Source of the DNA: Gemmatimonas sp.
GTDB taxonomy: Bacteria; Gemmatimonadota; Gemmatimonadetes; Gemmatimonadales; Gemmatimonadaceae
Reading direction: 5' to 3'
Assembly: GCA_013822285.1 (NCBI GenBank)
Contig: PNKF01000005.1
Span: 1 to 36,145, forward strand
Length of the DNA: 36,145 bases
Shown: piece by piece, positions 7,987 through 18,392 of the stretch
How positions within the stretch are numbered: the stretch's first letter is position 1
Layout: each line of letters opens with the position of its first letter
The notes under the pieces: generated by a model
Seen by the model: the letters and a program-made list of their open reading frames with translations, nothing else
Database searches by the model: none
Told to the model about the DNA's origin: nothing
Made by a program: the position numbers and the translations under genes

Positions 7987-10900
7987 CTACCAGCGCCAGT
8001 CGCGATACAGGTCGAGACCCAGCTGATAGATCTGCGCGAAGCTGCCGATGCGATTGCAGGGCGCAGACCCCGGCGTGAGCGAGAGCTCGGCGCTCAAACG
8101 CTCGCGCGGACTGTACTCCGCCGTCACGCCGAACCACGCGGGCAGTGACCGCGCCGCCCGGTTGTCGCCGCGGCAGACACCGCCCGAGAGTCGCAGGTAC
8201 GAGTCCGTCCCCACCTGCGTGCCCGCCGTGAGCGCGAAGGAGTTGAGCAGGCCTTCGAATGAGTTGAGCGTGAAGTCACGCGGCGAATCACCGGCCACCG
8301 TGACGACCTGCAACTCGCTCAAGAACGGCAGGCGAGCGCCCAAGGCACGCTCGGCGGCGCCGCCCAGCGACGGCACCAGCGCGGCCGTGGCCAAGCGAAC
8401 CGCCGAGGCGCTCTGGCCATCGAGGGCGAAGCTCGGCGCACCGAAGAGCAGGTACGAGATGATCTCCGTGTCACTCGCCGTAGTGCCGAGGTCGCCCGAC
8501 GAGAGAATGAGTCGCGGCGATTCCACGGAGCCGCTCAACCGCGCGCCGATCTTCACGTCCTCGCGCTGCGCCTGACGCACCGTGTACGACGTGTGGATGT
8601 CGAGCGTCGGTGGAATGCTCAGCGGTCCGTTCAGGCGCACGAGCCCACTGTCCACTTGGAAGGTGCGTTGCAGCAAGCCGAGGTCGAGCCGGAAGGTGCC
8701 GCGCGTCGCGAAGATCTCGCCGCGCACATCGGGTTCGTCCAAGGTGCCCGTGGCCGCGACTTCGCCGGTGAGTTGCACGTTCGCTTCGGGAGAACGCAAG
8801 CGGACCTCGTTGCCGAGTCGCAGCCGCAGGCCCTCGAGGCGCGGCGCGAACTGCGACGAGGTCTCATCCGTCGCGAGATCCTCCTGCAGGACCAGCGCGC
8901 GCCGCCGCTGTCGGCCGATGAACAGGTTGGCCTGCGGGACGGTGACGTCACCGCCGAGCGCCAGCGAGTCGAGGGGGCCACGCAGGCGCAGCTGCCAGCT
9001 GACATCCGCTTCTGCGGTGCGCGGATCGTCGATGATGCGAAGATTCCGTGCGACGGTGCGCAGGTCTGCGGTCCAGCCCGCGTCGGTGCGCACGATGGCA
9101 CCCTCGATGGAGGCCGTGTCTTGCTCGGCGCGTTCATCGTTGAGCCGTGCGCGTTGGATCAGCACGCTGTCTGGCGCCAGCGAGACGTCCATGAGCAGGT
9201 CGCGGAAGCCTGTGCCGAGCGCGGGCACCACGAAGGCGCCATCACGGACGAGCAGGATGCCACGCGGCTCGATGTTGCGCCACGTGCCGGTCACCTGCAC
9301 ATCGGCCTCGAGACCGCCCTGCAGTTCGCGGATGCCGGTGGTCAGCGCCTCGAATCCCGCCAGCGGGGTGTTGCTTGCCGTGAGCCTGACGTACAGCGGA
9401 CGCTCCAGCAGGCGTTCGTCCAGCGCCATCGCCTCCAACGAGAGGTCGATCGGCAGCTCCGCGGTCAGCGCGATGGCATCGCGCTGCAGCATGCGTGTGT
9501 CGAGCTGCACATCGGCGCGGCGGTCGGCGTAGCGCGCCGTCAGGCGTAGCTCCGGCGCCTCGCGCGCGTCGACACGCGTCGAATCCAGCTGCAGGCGTAG
9601 GGCCATCGTCGGTGCCGCAAGCGTGCCGCCAAGCTCGGCATCGGCCGTGAGCAAACCGTCGATACGCGGCGGAATCGCGCCAGTGAAGCGCGCGTGCTGC
9701 AGGGGGACGCGCAGCGCTTGTCCACGCACCGTGAGCGGGCCCGCGGAGTCGAGGCGAGCGGAGAGCGCGAGCCGCGCGCCGTCACGGCTCAGCAGCAGCA
9801 GCGAATCCACCTCGAGGCGGTCGGGACCGCGGAACACGCGCGTCGGTCGCGCGAGACGCCAATCGGCGTCGCGGCTATTCGCGGTCAAGGAATCGAGCTT
9901 GATCTCGAGGCTATCGCCCATGTAGTGCAGGTCCGCGCGACCCTGCGCGAACAGCGTGTCGAGCGCGACCATCCGGAACGAGGCATCGACCCACTGCGGA
10001 TCGCGCACGGTGGCTTCGGCGCTCAGGCGGTGAATGGCCGATGTGCCGGCGACCGCATCAACTAGGTCGAAGGTCGCGAGGCCCCGCGTGGCACGCGGTA
10101 CGCCGTCGAGGAGGAGTTCGCCTTCCATGCGACCGATGCCGAAGCTGCCGGCCCGCAGCGAGTCGCCGCGCAGCGTCGCGCGCACCGCCATGGTGTCGAG
10201 CGAGCCGATCGCGAGGCCCTCAATGAGCAGGCGGCCACCCAGCGAGTCCGCCCAGGCCGTCGCGAGCGAATCACCGAGCAGCGCCGACAGCGCTGGGACG
10301 GAGTCGAGCGTGGCCGAGAAGCGCAGCGTGTCGCGCAGTTGCGGATCGCGTGCGAGACGTCCGCGGGCACCGATGCGTCCGGCATCGAGCGCGATGCGCA
10401 GCGTGTCGACGCGAATGCCGCCGGGCTCCAGTGCGAGACGCCCCGTGCCCTCGCGCAGCGCGAAGTCCAAGAGGCGCGAGGTCGTATCGAGCTGGAACAC
10501 AATCGGGCCGCTCGGTTCAGCCCATCCGCCGTCGATGCCAAGCGTGAAGTCGCCCGAGATCCGGTGAGAGGGCAGCGACTGGTCTACGAGCAGCCGGCTG
10601 GCATCGAGATCGTCGAGACGGAGTCGTCCCAGTGCCACGAGCCGCGCGGTGTCCATGGACGTGGCGCCCACGAAGCTCATGCGGGCGCCTTCGCCTTCGA
10701 GCGCGAGATCCAATGCCACGGAGTCACCACGCGCGGAAGTGCGCAGGTTGCCCTGCAATACGCCGCGCATCGGCATGCCAACGACGGCCTGCCCGAGTGC
10801 GGCGAGGGAGACTGCCTCGAGGCGAAGGTCGGCTTCGAGCCAGGTGCGTGTCGTGTCCTCGGCAATACGGCCAGCGCCGAGCACGCGCGATGCGGGGAGT

Positions 10901-12321
10901 CCGCCATCGAGGTGTTCGAGCTCGAGGTCCCGGAAGCGCAAGTCGTCGATCGGACCTTCGAGTGTAACCACGCCGCGCAGGAAACCGCGCAGCGAGTCGG
11001 CGATATCCGTGACGGCGCCGGCCGTGCGCACGTCCAGCGAATCGATGTGGACGGTGAGCGGTCGCAGGATGGTCTGCACGGCCTCGAGATCCAAACGACC
11101 ATCGATGGTGAACCGCGACCGCGCGCCACCGATGCGGCGGTCGTCGAACTCCAGCGTCGAGGCGGCGAGTGCGAAGTCGTGCAACGGACCACCGGGCCCG
11201 CGGACACGGCCGCGGAGCTGGCCGTCCCAGGGCGGCGGAGGTGTGGAGTCGCCGAACAGCTCTCGCAGCAACGTGAAGTCCAGCGGCGCCGCGGTGACGT
11301 CGAGGTCTCGAATCGCCGTGGACTCGCCGACATCCGCGATCAAGCGGCCCTCGAGGCGCGAGTCGCCCGAGACCATCGTGAAGCGCTCCACGATGGCACG
11401 GTACTCGCCGTCGCCTGCGCCGTTCACGACACGGACGTTGGCAGTGGCGCGCCCCGTGGCGGGAATCAGCGGATCGAGCCAGGCCACATCGGCGAGGTCG
11501 AGGTCGGACACATCTACGCGCGCCGCGATGCGGGCGTCGCGGCTGCTGTCGGCCCAGCGCGCGACGCCGCGCAGGGCGGCGCGGGAGTTCCCGATGCGGA
11601 TATCCGGAAGCTGGGCGGCCGCAGAATCCGCGGAGAAGTCGATCGTACCATTACGCAGGGCGAGCGCGAGGGCGGGATCCTCGCTGCGCGCATCGACCGC
11701 AGCGACGCGCAGGCTGCCGCGCGGCGCGTCCGTCACGATGGTCGACGGACCAAGTGCCACCGCGAGCGCCTGCAGCTCGCGCCGGCGCGGCGGGAGCTGC
11801 GGCAGCGAGTCCGGTTGGGTGACGCGTACCCGACCGTTCTGCAGGGTCAGCGTGTCGATGCGCAGCCGCCAGGGCAGGCCGCCGGCGCTCGATCCCGTGC
11901 CGCTCGTGGAATCCGTCGCCGCGAGCGACGAGACATTCCAGCTGCCACTCGAGTCTTGCACGAGGTCGAGCGTCAGACCGTCCAGCGACACGCTCGTCAG
12001 GTGCAGCTCGCGATCCAGTAGCGGGCGGACTCCGAACGTGGCGCGCAGCGCCCCCAGCGAAGCGACCACCGCACCATCGCGGTCGCGAAGCACCAGCGAA
12101 TCGAGCCCGAGGCTACCGAGCGGCACCAGCGACAGCCCGTGCAGCTCCAGCCCGACGCCCGGCGCGAGACTCGCCGCGATGGTGGACTCGATGCGCGCGG
12201 TGGTCCACGCGCGTCCGCGCGCGCTGTGCAGTGCGAGCGTCGCCGCGATCGCCGTGCCCGCCGCGGCGAGCACGACCAGTCCCAGCGTGACGCGCAGCAG
12301 CAGGCGCAGGCGACGACGCAC
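7987..12321 (-). CDS. tamB: TamB-like translocation/assembly module protein (DUF490 C-terminal domain)
   Basis: 1444 aa, N-terminal TM anchor, very long repetitive beta structure, C-terminal DUF490-like region (EIISYLLFGAPSF...) ending DLYRDWRW. Abuts a BamA/TamA-family gene. Confidence 0.9.
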   Translation of the reverse strand: MRRRLRLLLRVTLGLVVLAAAGTAIAATLALHSARGRAWTTARIESTIAASLAPGVGLELHGLSLVPLGSLGLDSLVLRDRDGAVVASLGALRATFGVRPLLDRELHLTSVSLDGLTLDLVQDSSGSWNVSSLAATDSTSGTGSSAGGLPWRLRIDTLTLQNGRVRVTQPDSLPQLPPRRRELQALAVALGPSTIVTDAPRGSLRVAAVDARSEDPALALALRNGTIDFSADSAAAQLPDIRIGNSRAALRGVARWADSSRDARIAARVDVSDLDLADVAWLDPLIPATGRATANVRVVNGAGDGEYRAIVERFTMVSGDSRLEGRLIADVGESTAIRDLDVTAAPLDFTLLRELFGDSTPPPPWDGQLRGRVRGPGGPLHDFALAASTLEFDDRRIGGARSRFTIDGRLDLEAVQTILRPLTVHIDSLDVRTAGAVTDIADSLRGFLRGVVTLEGPIDDLRFRDLELEHLDGGLPASRVLGAGRIAEDTTRTWLEADLRLEAVSLAALGQAVVGMPMRGVLQGNLRTSARGDSVALDLALEGEGARMSFVGATSMDTARLVALGRLRLDDLDASRLLVDQSLPSHRISGDFTLGIDGGWAEPSGPIVFQLDTTSRLLDFALREGTGRLALEPGGIRVDTLRIALDAGRIGARGRLARDPQLRDTLRFSATLDSVPALSALLGDSLATAWADSLGGRLLIEGLAIGSLDTMAVRATLRGDSLRAGSFGIGRMEGELLLDGVPRATRGLATFDLVDAVAGTSAIHRLSAEATVRDPQWVDASFRMVALDTLFAQGRADLHYMGDSLEIKLDSLTANSRDADWRLARPTRVFRGPDRLEVDSLLLLSRDGARLALSARLDSAGPLTVRGQALRVPLQHARFTGAIPPRIDGLLTADAELGGTLAAPTMALRLQLDSTRVDAREAPELRLTARYADRRADVQLDTRMLQRDAIALTAELPIDLSLEAMALDERLLERPLYVRLTASNTPLAGFEALTTGIRELQGGLEADVQVTGTWRNIEPRGILLVRDGAFVVPALGTGFRDLLMDVSLAPDSVLIQRARLNDERAEQDTASIEGAIVRTDAGWTADLRTVARNLRIIDDPRTAEADVSWQLRLRGPLDSLALGGDVTVPQANLFIGRQRRRALVLQEDLATDETSSQFAPRLEGLRLRLGNEVRLRSPEANVQLTGEVAATGTLDEPDVRGEIFATRGTFRLDLGLLQRTFQVDSGLVRLNGPLSIPPTLDIHTSYTVRQAQREDVKIGARLSGSVESPRLILSSGDLGTTASDTEIISYLLFGAPSFALDGQSASAVRLATAALVPSLGGAAERALGARLPFLSELQVVTVAGDSPRDFTLNSFEGLLNSFALTAGTQVGTDSYLRLSGGVCRGDNRAARSLPAWFGVTAEYSPRERLSAELSLTPGSAPCNRIGSFAQIYQLGLDLYRDWRW

Positions 12322-14529
12322 CTAGAACGCCTCGCCGATGCTGAAGTGAAACGTCAGGCGCGGCAGCAGCCCGCGCGGCGGCAGCGGTCGGAACGAAGCC
12401 GGGCAGGGCACAGGGCCGAGCGCCGTGGCCGCCGCGTCGTCCAGCGGCTCGGTCGATCCCGGCGACACGCAGATCGCGCGACCGAGCGTCGTCGCGCTCG
12501 CGCGCTGCAGCAGGAAGGCGGGGCCCGCCTCACGTGGGTGCGGGTTGTAGCCGACGTCGACGCGGAACGGTCCCAGCGGCGTCACCAGACGCACACCCAG
12601 GCCAGGCGTGGCACGCAGTCCGGTGACCGCGTAGTTGCCCGAGTTGTTCCAGACGCGGCCGGCATCGAGGAAGATCACCCAGCGCAACAGGTCGCTGGGC
12701 CAGCCCACGCGCGACCGCAGCTCGAGATTGAGCAGCGCCGTCGCCGTACCACCGGCGGGCGCGGTGCGGTCAAAGCCCGCGGCAGGATCGGCATTGCCCA
12801 CGAGCTCGCCATTCACGCTGACCGTGTCACTGGCCGACCGCACGATGTACACGGTGGGGCCAAGTTGACCTTGGTTGTAGCCGCGCACGGAGTTCTGCCC
12901 GCCCGAGTAGAACCGTTCCTGCGGCGGCACGAAGGCTTCCAGGTTACGCCGCGTGGCGATGAAGCCCGCGGACAGTCGCGCGGCGCCGACCAGCGTGCGC
13001 GAGAGCGGGCGGTACAGCGCGTACTCCAGCTGCGTGCGATTGAAGTTCACGCGCGTGCCCGGTCGCCCGACGTTGACCGTGCCGATGCGCGACTCGACGG
13101 CCCAGCGTTCGTCATTCGCGGCGAACGCCGTGATGGCCGGCGCCGAGCGTGAGAAGGTCACGCCCGCCGCATGCATGACGCTGGGACTGTTCAGCAGGAA
13201 GCGGTCGTTGAATCGACAGAGACCGAAGGTGGCGCAGGACACCGCGGCGTCGGAGGTCGTGCGACCGGCGTCAAAGCGATACGCAAACGTCGTGTTGACG
13301 CGCGGCACCAGCGGACGGTCGAAGCTGCCGACGCCGCCGATGCTGGTTTCGCGCACGTAGCTCTGGAATTCCGTGCGTCGTTCGCTGTACAGCGTCCCCA
13401 CGGGGTGCCAGCGATCGCCGATGACGCCGCGCAGGTTCACGGTCGCGCCGACGTAGTAGTTGAGCCGCAGACTGAACGTGTCCGCGCGCACCGCCGGCGC
13501 GCAGAGGCTGGGCGCGCCGTCGAACGGTGCGCCGACGCCCAGCTTCGACAGGCGCAGGTCGAGCTGCAGGCGATGGCCGCGCCCCAGGAAGTTCTGCTCG
13601 ACGAAGCGGCTTTGGGTGCGGAAGCAGTCGATGGTGCCCCAGCCGCCGCCCACACGCAGCGCATTGTGTCGGCCCTCGACCAGGCGCACGCGCACCGGCA
13701 GCGTGTCACCGGTGGAGCGCGTCGGCAGCGTATCGATGGCCACCGTGCGATACAGGTCGTACGAGTAGAGCAGTTGTTGGCTCGCGCCGACGGCGCGGGC
13801 GCTGTACACATCGCCGGGACCGAACCGCAGCAGCTTGCGGACTTCATCCTCGCGCAAGGCCGGCTTGCCGGAATCGTTGGTCGTCATCGCCACGTCGATG
13901 GCGCCGACGCGCATCAATGGCCCGGGCGCGAACGTGAGCGTGACGCGGGCGAGCCGCGCCGCGCTGTCGACCACCACGCTGCGCGTGGGCGGTCGTGCCC
14001 GCGCATAGCCCTCGGCGCGCAGGATCTGCTGCACGGAGTCCAACGTGGCGACGAGCACCGAGTCGTCGAGCGGCGCGCCGCGCAGGGCGCGCAGCAGTCG
14101 CGGCTGGTCCACCAATCCGCGTGGCACGTTCGCGAGACGCACGGTGTCGATGACCACCGGCGGCGCTTCGCGCACGCGGAACGTCAGGTTCACGGTGCGC
14201 GTGCTGGTGCGCTTCAGCTCGGCGCGGGCGACGGTGCCGGGATAGCCGCGCATCCCGTACCAGGCGGCGATGCGTCGCTCGTCGCGGCCGAGTTCCAGCG
14301 TGTCGAGACAGGCCGTGGGGCCGACGTTCCAACCGAACCAGCGGCGCAGCCGCCCCGCGCGCTCGGTGTACAGGATCTGCGTCAGGTCGAAGCTCGTGAT
14401 CGACTCGTTGCCCTCGAACGCCAGCCGCTCCACGCGCGGCCGGAATCGCGTGCACCCGTCGCGCTGCGCCGCAGCCGGTACGGCCGCGATCGCGAGGCAG
14501 CAGAGAGCACGGAGCACGGCGCGGGTCAT
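12322..14529 (-). CDS. BamA/TamA family outer-membrane protein (POTRA + Omp85 barrel)
   Basis: Signal peptide, POTRA-like segments, GGQNSVRGYNQGQLGP (VRGY motif), LRWVIFLDAGRVWNNSG, GLGVRLVTPLGPFRVDVGYNP, C-terminal FHFSIGEAF. Confidence 0.92.
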   Translation of the reverse strand: MTRAVLRALCCLAIAAVPAAAQRDGCTRFRPRVERLAFEGNESITSFDLTQILYTERAGRLRRWFGWNVGPTACLDTLELGRDERRIAAWYGMRGYPGTVARAELKRTSTRTVNLTFRVREAPPVVIDTVRLANVPRGLVDQPRLLRALRGAPLDDSVLVATLDSVQQILRAEGYARARPPTRSVVVDSAARLARVTLTFAPGPLMRVGAIDVAMTTNDSGKPALREDEVRKLLRFGPGDVYSARAVGASQQLLYSYDLYRTVAIDTLPTRSTGDTLPVRVRLVEGRHNALRVGGGWGTIDCFRTQSRFVEQNFLGRGHRLQLDLRLSKLGVGAPFDGAPSLCAPAVRADTFSLRLNYYVGATVNLRGVIGDRWHPVGTLYSERRTEFQSYVRETSIGGVGSFDRPLVPRVNTTFAYRFDAGRTTSDAAVSCATFGLCRFNDRFLLNSPSVMHAAGVTFSRSAPAITAFAANDERWAVESRIGTVNVGRPGTRVNFNRTQLEYALYRPLSRTLVGAARLSAGFIATRRNLEAFVPPQERFYSGGQNSVRGYNQGQLGPTVYIVRSASDTVSVNGELVGNADPAAGFDRTAPAGGTATALLNLELRSRVGWPSDLLRWVIFLDAGRVWNNSGNYAVTGLRATPGLGVRLVTPLGPFRVDVGYNPHPREAGPAFLLQRASATTLGRAICVSPGSTEPLDDAAATALGPVPCPASFRPLPPRGLLPRLTFHFSIGEAF

Positions 14530-14635
14530 CAGCTCGGGTCGGAGGGCTGGATGGCGCGACCAGCCGGTCGCGCGCGATTCTATATTCTAGTACCCGTCTC
14601 CAGCAATCCTGTACCGCCGTCTCTCGGAGCCCGCT

Positions 14636-15199
14636 ATGCGCCGCCTGCTTCCCGCCGCTTTGCTCCTCGTCGCTGCCTGCGCCAAGGAGGCACCGCCGTC
14701 CGGCGATTCCGCTGCGCGCGATGCCGCCTGTTTCGGGACGCGCATCTTGTCGTACCGCGATCTCGTCGCAGAGGTCGTCATCCCGTCGGGCGAGTCCTGC
14801 GGGGCAGGAAGCTTCCAGGTCGTGTTCACGCGCGCTGCCGATACGCTGGAGACGCTCACCGAGACCCGGAACGGCACCGTGGGCTTCATCGGAACCGCCG
14901 ACGTCACGGGTGACGGGCGCGGGGAGTTCATCATTGCGACCTACACCGACGATTCGACGCGTACGGGCACGCTGTACGCGTACTCCGACAGCGGCGATGG
15001 CATCGTGCGCTTCCCGATCACCGATCTCGCGGCCGATCAACGCGACGGCTATGCCGGCATGGATCGCTTCGGCTTCGGGGGCGCCGATCAGCTCGTGCGT
15101 GCCTTCCCGCGCGGCCCGGCTGGCGACACGGCCTGGTTCGCGTACTCGCACGGCGAGTCGCGCTGGACGCCGATCGAACGGCCGTCCTGGGTGCGCTGA
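14636..15199 (+). CDS. Putative lipoprotein of unknown function
   Basis: Signal peptide with lipobox (LLPAALLLVAAC), SD-like ggag upstream of ATG. No recognised domain. Confidence 0.7.
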   Translation: MRRLLPAALLLVAACAKEAPPSGDSAARDAACFGTRILSYRDLVAEVVIPSGESCGAGSFQVVFTRAADTLETLTETRNGTVGFIGTADVTGDGRGEFIIATYTDDSTRTGTLYAYSDSGDGIVRFPITDLAADQRDGYAGMDRFGFGGADQLVRAFPRGPAGDTAWFAYSHGESRWTPIERPSWVR

Positions 15200-15245
15200 G
15201 TCCGATCGGCGCGCGCTCGGCGCTCCGCGCGCAATGAACGGCGCG

Positions 15246-17795
15246 TCAGGTCCCTCGGGGCTTGGCGCGCCGCGTCGCTTCGGCCACGAGCGGATCGTCC
15301 GGCCACGGATGTCGCGGATATCGACCCTTGAGGTCCTTCCGCACCTCGAAGTAACCGCTGCGCCAGAAGCTCGCGAGGTCCTGCGTGACCTGCACCGGTC
15401 GTCCCGCCGGCGAGAGCAGATGCATCGTGACCGGGACGCGGCCTTCCGCGAGTCGTGGCGTTTCGGTGAGTCCGAAGCACTCCTGCAGCTTCACGGCGAG
15501 CACGGGATGCGCGACGTCGGCGTAATCCACGCGAATGCGCGAGCCGCTGGGGACCTCGAGCTGCGTCGGCGCAATGCGGTCAAGCCGCTCGCGCGCGGCC
15601 CACGGCAGCGGCCCGAGCAGTGCATCGCCAAGCGCAATCGCGGCAAGATCTGACCAGCGGCGCGCGTCGCCGAGCGCCGGTGCCAGCCACTCGTCCAGCG
15701 TCGCGAGCAGGGCGGCGTCACTTACGTCCGGATATGGGGCGCCGATATGCCGATGGGCAAAGGCGAGCCGCGCGCGCAGTTGCGCATCGGCGTCGCGCCA
15801 CGGCAGGGCCGCGATGCCACGCCGGCGCAGGGCCCCGAGCAGCGCCGCCTGATAGTCCTCGGGCAGTACGTCACGCAGCGCGCGCTCCCGCAGCACGATC
15901 GCCCCCAAGCGCTCGACTTCGCGTGCTCGCACGCGCTCGCTGGCGTCGTCCCACTCGACCTCGCGCAGCGTCACCACGGCGTCGCCCACGGCGGCGCGCA
16001 GGTCCGCGTCGTCCAGCGCGGCCGCGAGCCACACGCGGCTCTCGCTGGGATCACCGTCGAGGTCGGCAATCGCGAGAAACGCCGATCGCCCCAGGGGCTG
16101 CGTGGTCGCGAGTCGCGCGCCTCGGCCATTGCGCAACAAATAGCGCGCGGCCTCTCCCGCCCGACGCTGCGCCACGCGATCGGGATACGCCAGGGCCACC
16201 AATCGCCCCAGCGCCTGCAGGTCCTCGGCGCGATCGTTCGCATCCTTGGGCAAGGCACGGCGCAACGCACGCGCCTCCTCGCGCACGCGATGCAAGCGCG
16301 CATGATCCACCGCGCCGCGATCTCCACGGCGCAGCGCATCGAGTCGCGTCGCCAGGTCCGCGTCATGCTCGGCCGCGTCGCGCCGCAGGATGTCACGCTC
16401 GGCTAGCAGCGCCGCCACTTCGCAGGCCATCGTCGCCATGCCCATCGCCGCACCGCGCAGCGCGAGATGCGCCAAGCGCGGCGCAATGCCCAACGCGGCC
16501 ATCGCACGGCCGTGCGCCGTCACGCGGCCGTCGCGATCCAGGGCGCCGAGGTCGCGGAGCAGCGTGCGTGCCTGGGCGAGCGCCCCGGAGCTGGGCGTGT
16601 CGAGCCAACGCAATGCGCTGGCATCGGCGAGGCCCGCGCAGGCGAGCTCCAAGGCCAGCGGTGCGAGATCCGTCTCGAGAATCTCCGGAACCGGACGTTC
16701 GGCGAGTGCGGCCTGCTGGCCCTCATCCCACAGGCGGATGCAATGGCCCGGCGCCGTTCGGCCCGCGCGCCCGCGCCGTTGATCGGCCGATGCGCGTGAG
16801 ACCCGGAGCGTCTCGAGTCGCGTCATGCCGCTGCGCGCATCGAAGCGCGGTACGCGGGCGAGTCCGGCGTCGATGACGACGCGCACACCATCCAAGGTGA
16901 CCGACGACTCGGCGATGGCCGTGCTCAGGATCACCCGTGGAGAAGCATCGCGCGGTCGCAGCACGCGGTCCTGGTCGTCGAGCGCGAGCGAACCGTGCAG
17001 CAGCTCGATGCGCGCGTCCAACGGCCCGTCCTCGAGCGCGGTGCGGACGCGCTGCAGCTCCGCGATGCCCGGCAGGAACACCAGCACGTCGCCCTCGTGC
17101 TCGCGCCGGGCGCTGCGCACCGCATTCGCCACCGTCGTCGCAAACGGTACGCCGTCGCGCGGCGGTCGGTACGCCGTCGTGACCGGATACTCTCGGCCTT
17201 CGCTCACGATCACCGGCGCGGGCGCCGCATCACCGAGCAGCCGCGCGACCGGCGCTGCCTCGAGCGTGGCAGACATCACGACGAGGCGCAGGTCTGGCCG
17301 CAGCACCGCACGTGATTCCAGTGCGAGGGCGAGGCCGAGGTCACTGCCGATATGCCGTTCGTGGAACTCATCGAAGAGCACGGCGGCCACTCCGTCGAGT
17401 CCGCCATCCTCCTGCACCATGCGCGTGAAGATGCCTTCCGTCACGACTTCGATGCGCGTGGCCGCGCTCACGCGAGCGTCGAGGCGCACGCGATAGCCCA
17501 CCGTCCGGCCCACGGGTTCGCCCAGCAGGCGCGCCATCTGCTCGGCGGCGGCGCGCGCCGCAAGCCGCCGTGGCTCGAGGACCAGCACGCGGCCATCGCC
17601 TCGCCAGGCGGCGTCGAGCAGGGCGAGGGGCAGGCGCGTCGTCTTGCCCGCGCCGGGCGCGGCGATCACCACGGCCACGCCGACGTCTGCCAATGCGGCC
17701 GCGACATCGGGCAGCACGGCATCGATGGGCAGCGAAGGAGCGTCGCGGAGCGGCAGGAGAGGAAACCGGAGCGGGTCGGCGGAGGTAGGAACCAC
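15246..17795 (-). CDS. hrpB: ATP-dependent helicase HrpB
   Basis: APGAGKTTRLPLALL (Walker A), LEPRRLAARAAAEQMA, DEFHERH, VVMSATLEA, STAIAESSVTLDGVRVVIDAGL, DQRRGRAGRTAPGHCIRLW. The 988-aa track ORF start is spurious (antisense to lspA); GTG 17795 proposed. Confidence 0.93.
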   Translation of the reverse strand: MVPTSADPLRFPLLPLRDAPSLPIDAVLPDVAAALADVGVAVVIAAPGAGKTTRLPLALLDAAWRGDGRVLVLEPRRLAARAAAEQMARLLGEPVGRTVGYRVRLDARVSAATRIEVVTEGIFTRMVQEDGGLDGVAAVLFDEFHERHIGSDLGLALALESRAVLRPDLRLVVMSATLEAAPVARLLGDAAPAPVIVSEGREYPVTTAYRPPRDGVPFATTVANAVRSARREHEGDVLVFLPGIAELQRVRTALEDGPLDARIELLHGSLALDDQDRVLRPRDASPRVILSTAIAESSVTLDGVRVVIDAGLARVPRFDARSGMTRLETLRVSRASADQRRGRAGRTAPGHCIRLWDEGQQAALAERPVPEILETDLAPLALELACAGLADASALRWLDTPSSGALAQARTLLRDLGALDRDGRVTAHGRAMAALGIAPRLAHLALRGAAMGMATMACEVAALLAERDILRRDAAEHDADLATRLDALRRGDRGAVDHARLHRVREEARALRRALPKDANDRAEDLQALGRLVALAYPDRVAQRRAGEAARYLLRNGRGARLATTQPLGRSAFLAIADLDGDPSESRVWLAAALDDADLRAAVGDAVVTLREVEWDDASERVRAREVERLGAIVLRERALRDVLPEDYQAALLGALRRRGIAALPWRDADAQLRARLAFAHRHIGAPYPDVSDAALLATLDEWLAPALGDARRWSDLAAIALGDALLGPLPWAARERLDRIAPTQLEVPSGSRIRVDYADVAHPVLAVKLQECFGLTETPRLAEGRVPVTMHLLSPAGRPVQVTQDLASFWRSGYFEVRKDLKGRYPRHPWPDDPLVAEATRRAKPRGT

Positions 17796-17846
17796 GAGGG
17801 GCGCCGCGTAAGTTAGGTCTTCATCCCATTCAGTGCTCCGAACTCC

Positions 17847-18392
17847 GTGACTTCCGATTTCACCGCTGTCTCCTCCGCACCGCGCACCCGGGCCTTCGCC
17901 GCCAGCTTCGGCGCCGTCTTGCTGCTCGATGTGCTCACCAAACGTTGGGCCGAGGCGTCGCTTGCGCTGCACGTGCCCGTTGAAGTGCTGGGCGGCACGC
18001 TGCGTTGGACGCTGACGTACAACACCGGTGCGGCGATGAGCCTCTCCGTGGGCGATTTCTCGCGGCCATTCTTCAGCATCGTCGCCATCGGCATGGTGGC
18101 GTACTTGCTGGTCCTGCTGCGTCAGTCGCCGGCGCAGTCGCGCGGCGTGCCGGCGGCTCTGGGCCTGCTCACGGCCGGTGCGATCGGCAACCTGATCGAT
18201 CGCCTGCGGCATGATCGCGGCGTGGTGGATTTCATCGACGTCGGCACCGCGAGCTGGCGCTTCTGGACGTTCAATGTGGCGGATATCGGCGTCAGCTGCG
18301 GCGCGGCCTTGTTGGCGCTGCTGCTGTGGCGCGAAGACGCCGCAGCGCGCAAGTTGCAGGAGTCCCCCTCACCCGAGAGTCCCGACCGATGA
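17847..18392 (+). CDS. lspA: Lipoprotein signal peptidase (signal peptidase II)
   Basis: LDVLTKRWAE, YNTGAAMSL, AGAIGNLIDRLRHDRGVVDFIDV, FNVADIGVSCG: the conserved LspA Asp motifs. Confidence 0.93.
   Translation: MTSDFTAVSSAPRTRAFAASFGAVLLLDVLTKRWAEASLALHVPVEVLGGTLRWTLTYNTGAAMSLSVGDFSRPFFSIVAIGMVAYLLVLLRQSPAQSRGVPAALGLLTAGAIGNLIDRLRHDRGVVDFIDVGTASWRFWTFNVADIGVSCGAALLALLLWREDAAARKLQESPSPESPDR

Noticed and set aside
10339-12325. 560-aa and 558-aa plus-strand ORFs
   Set aside because: Antisense shadow frames of tamB.
13171-14913. 580-aa plus-strand ORF
   Set aside because: Antisense to the BamA/TamA gene, whose frame shows clear Omp85 motifs.
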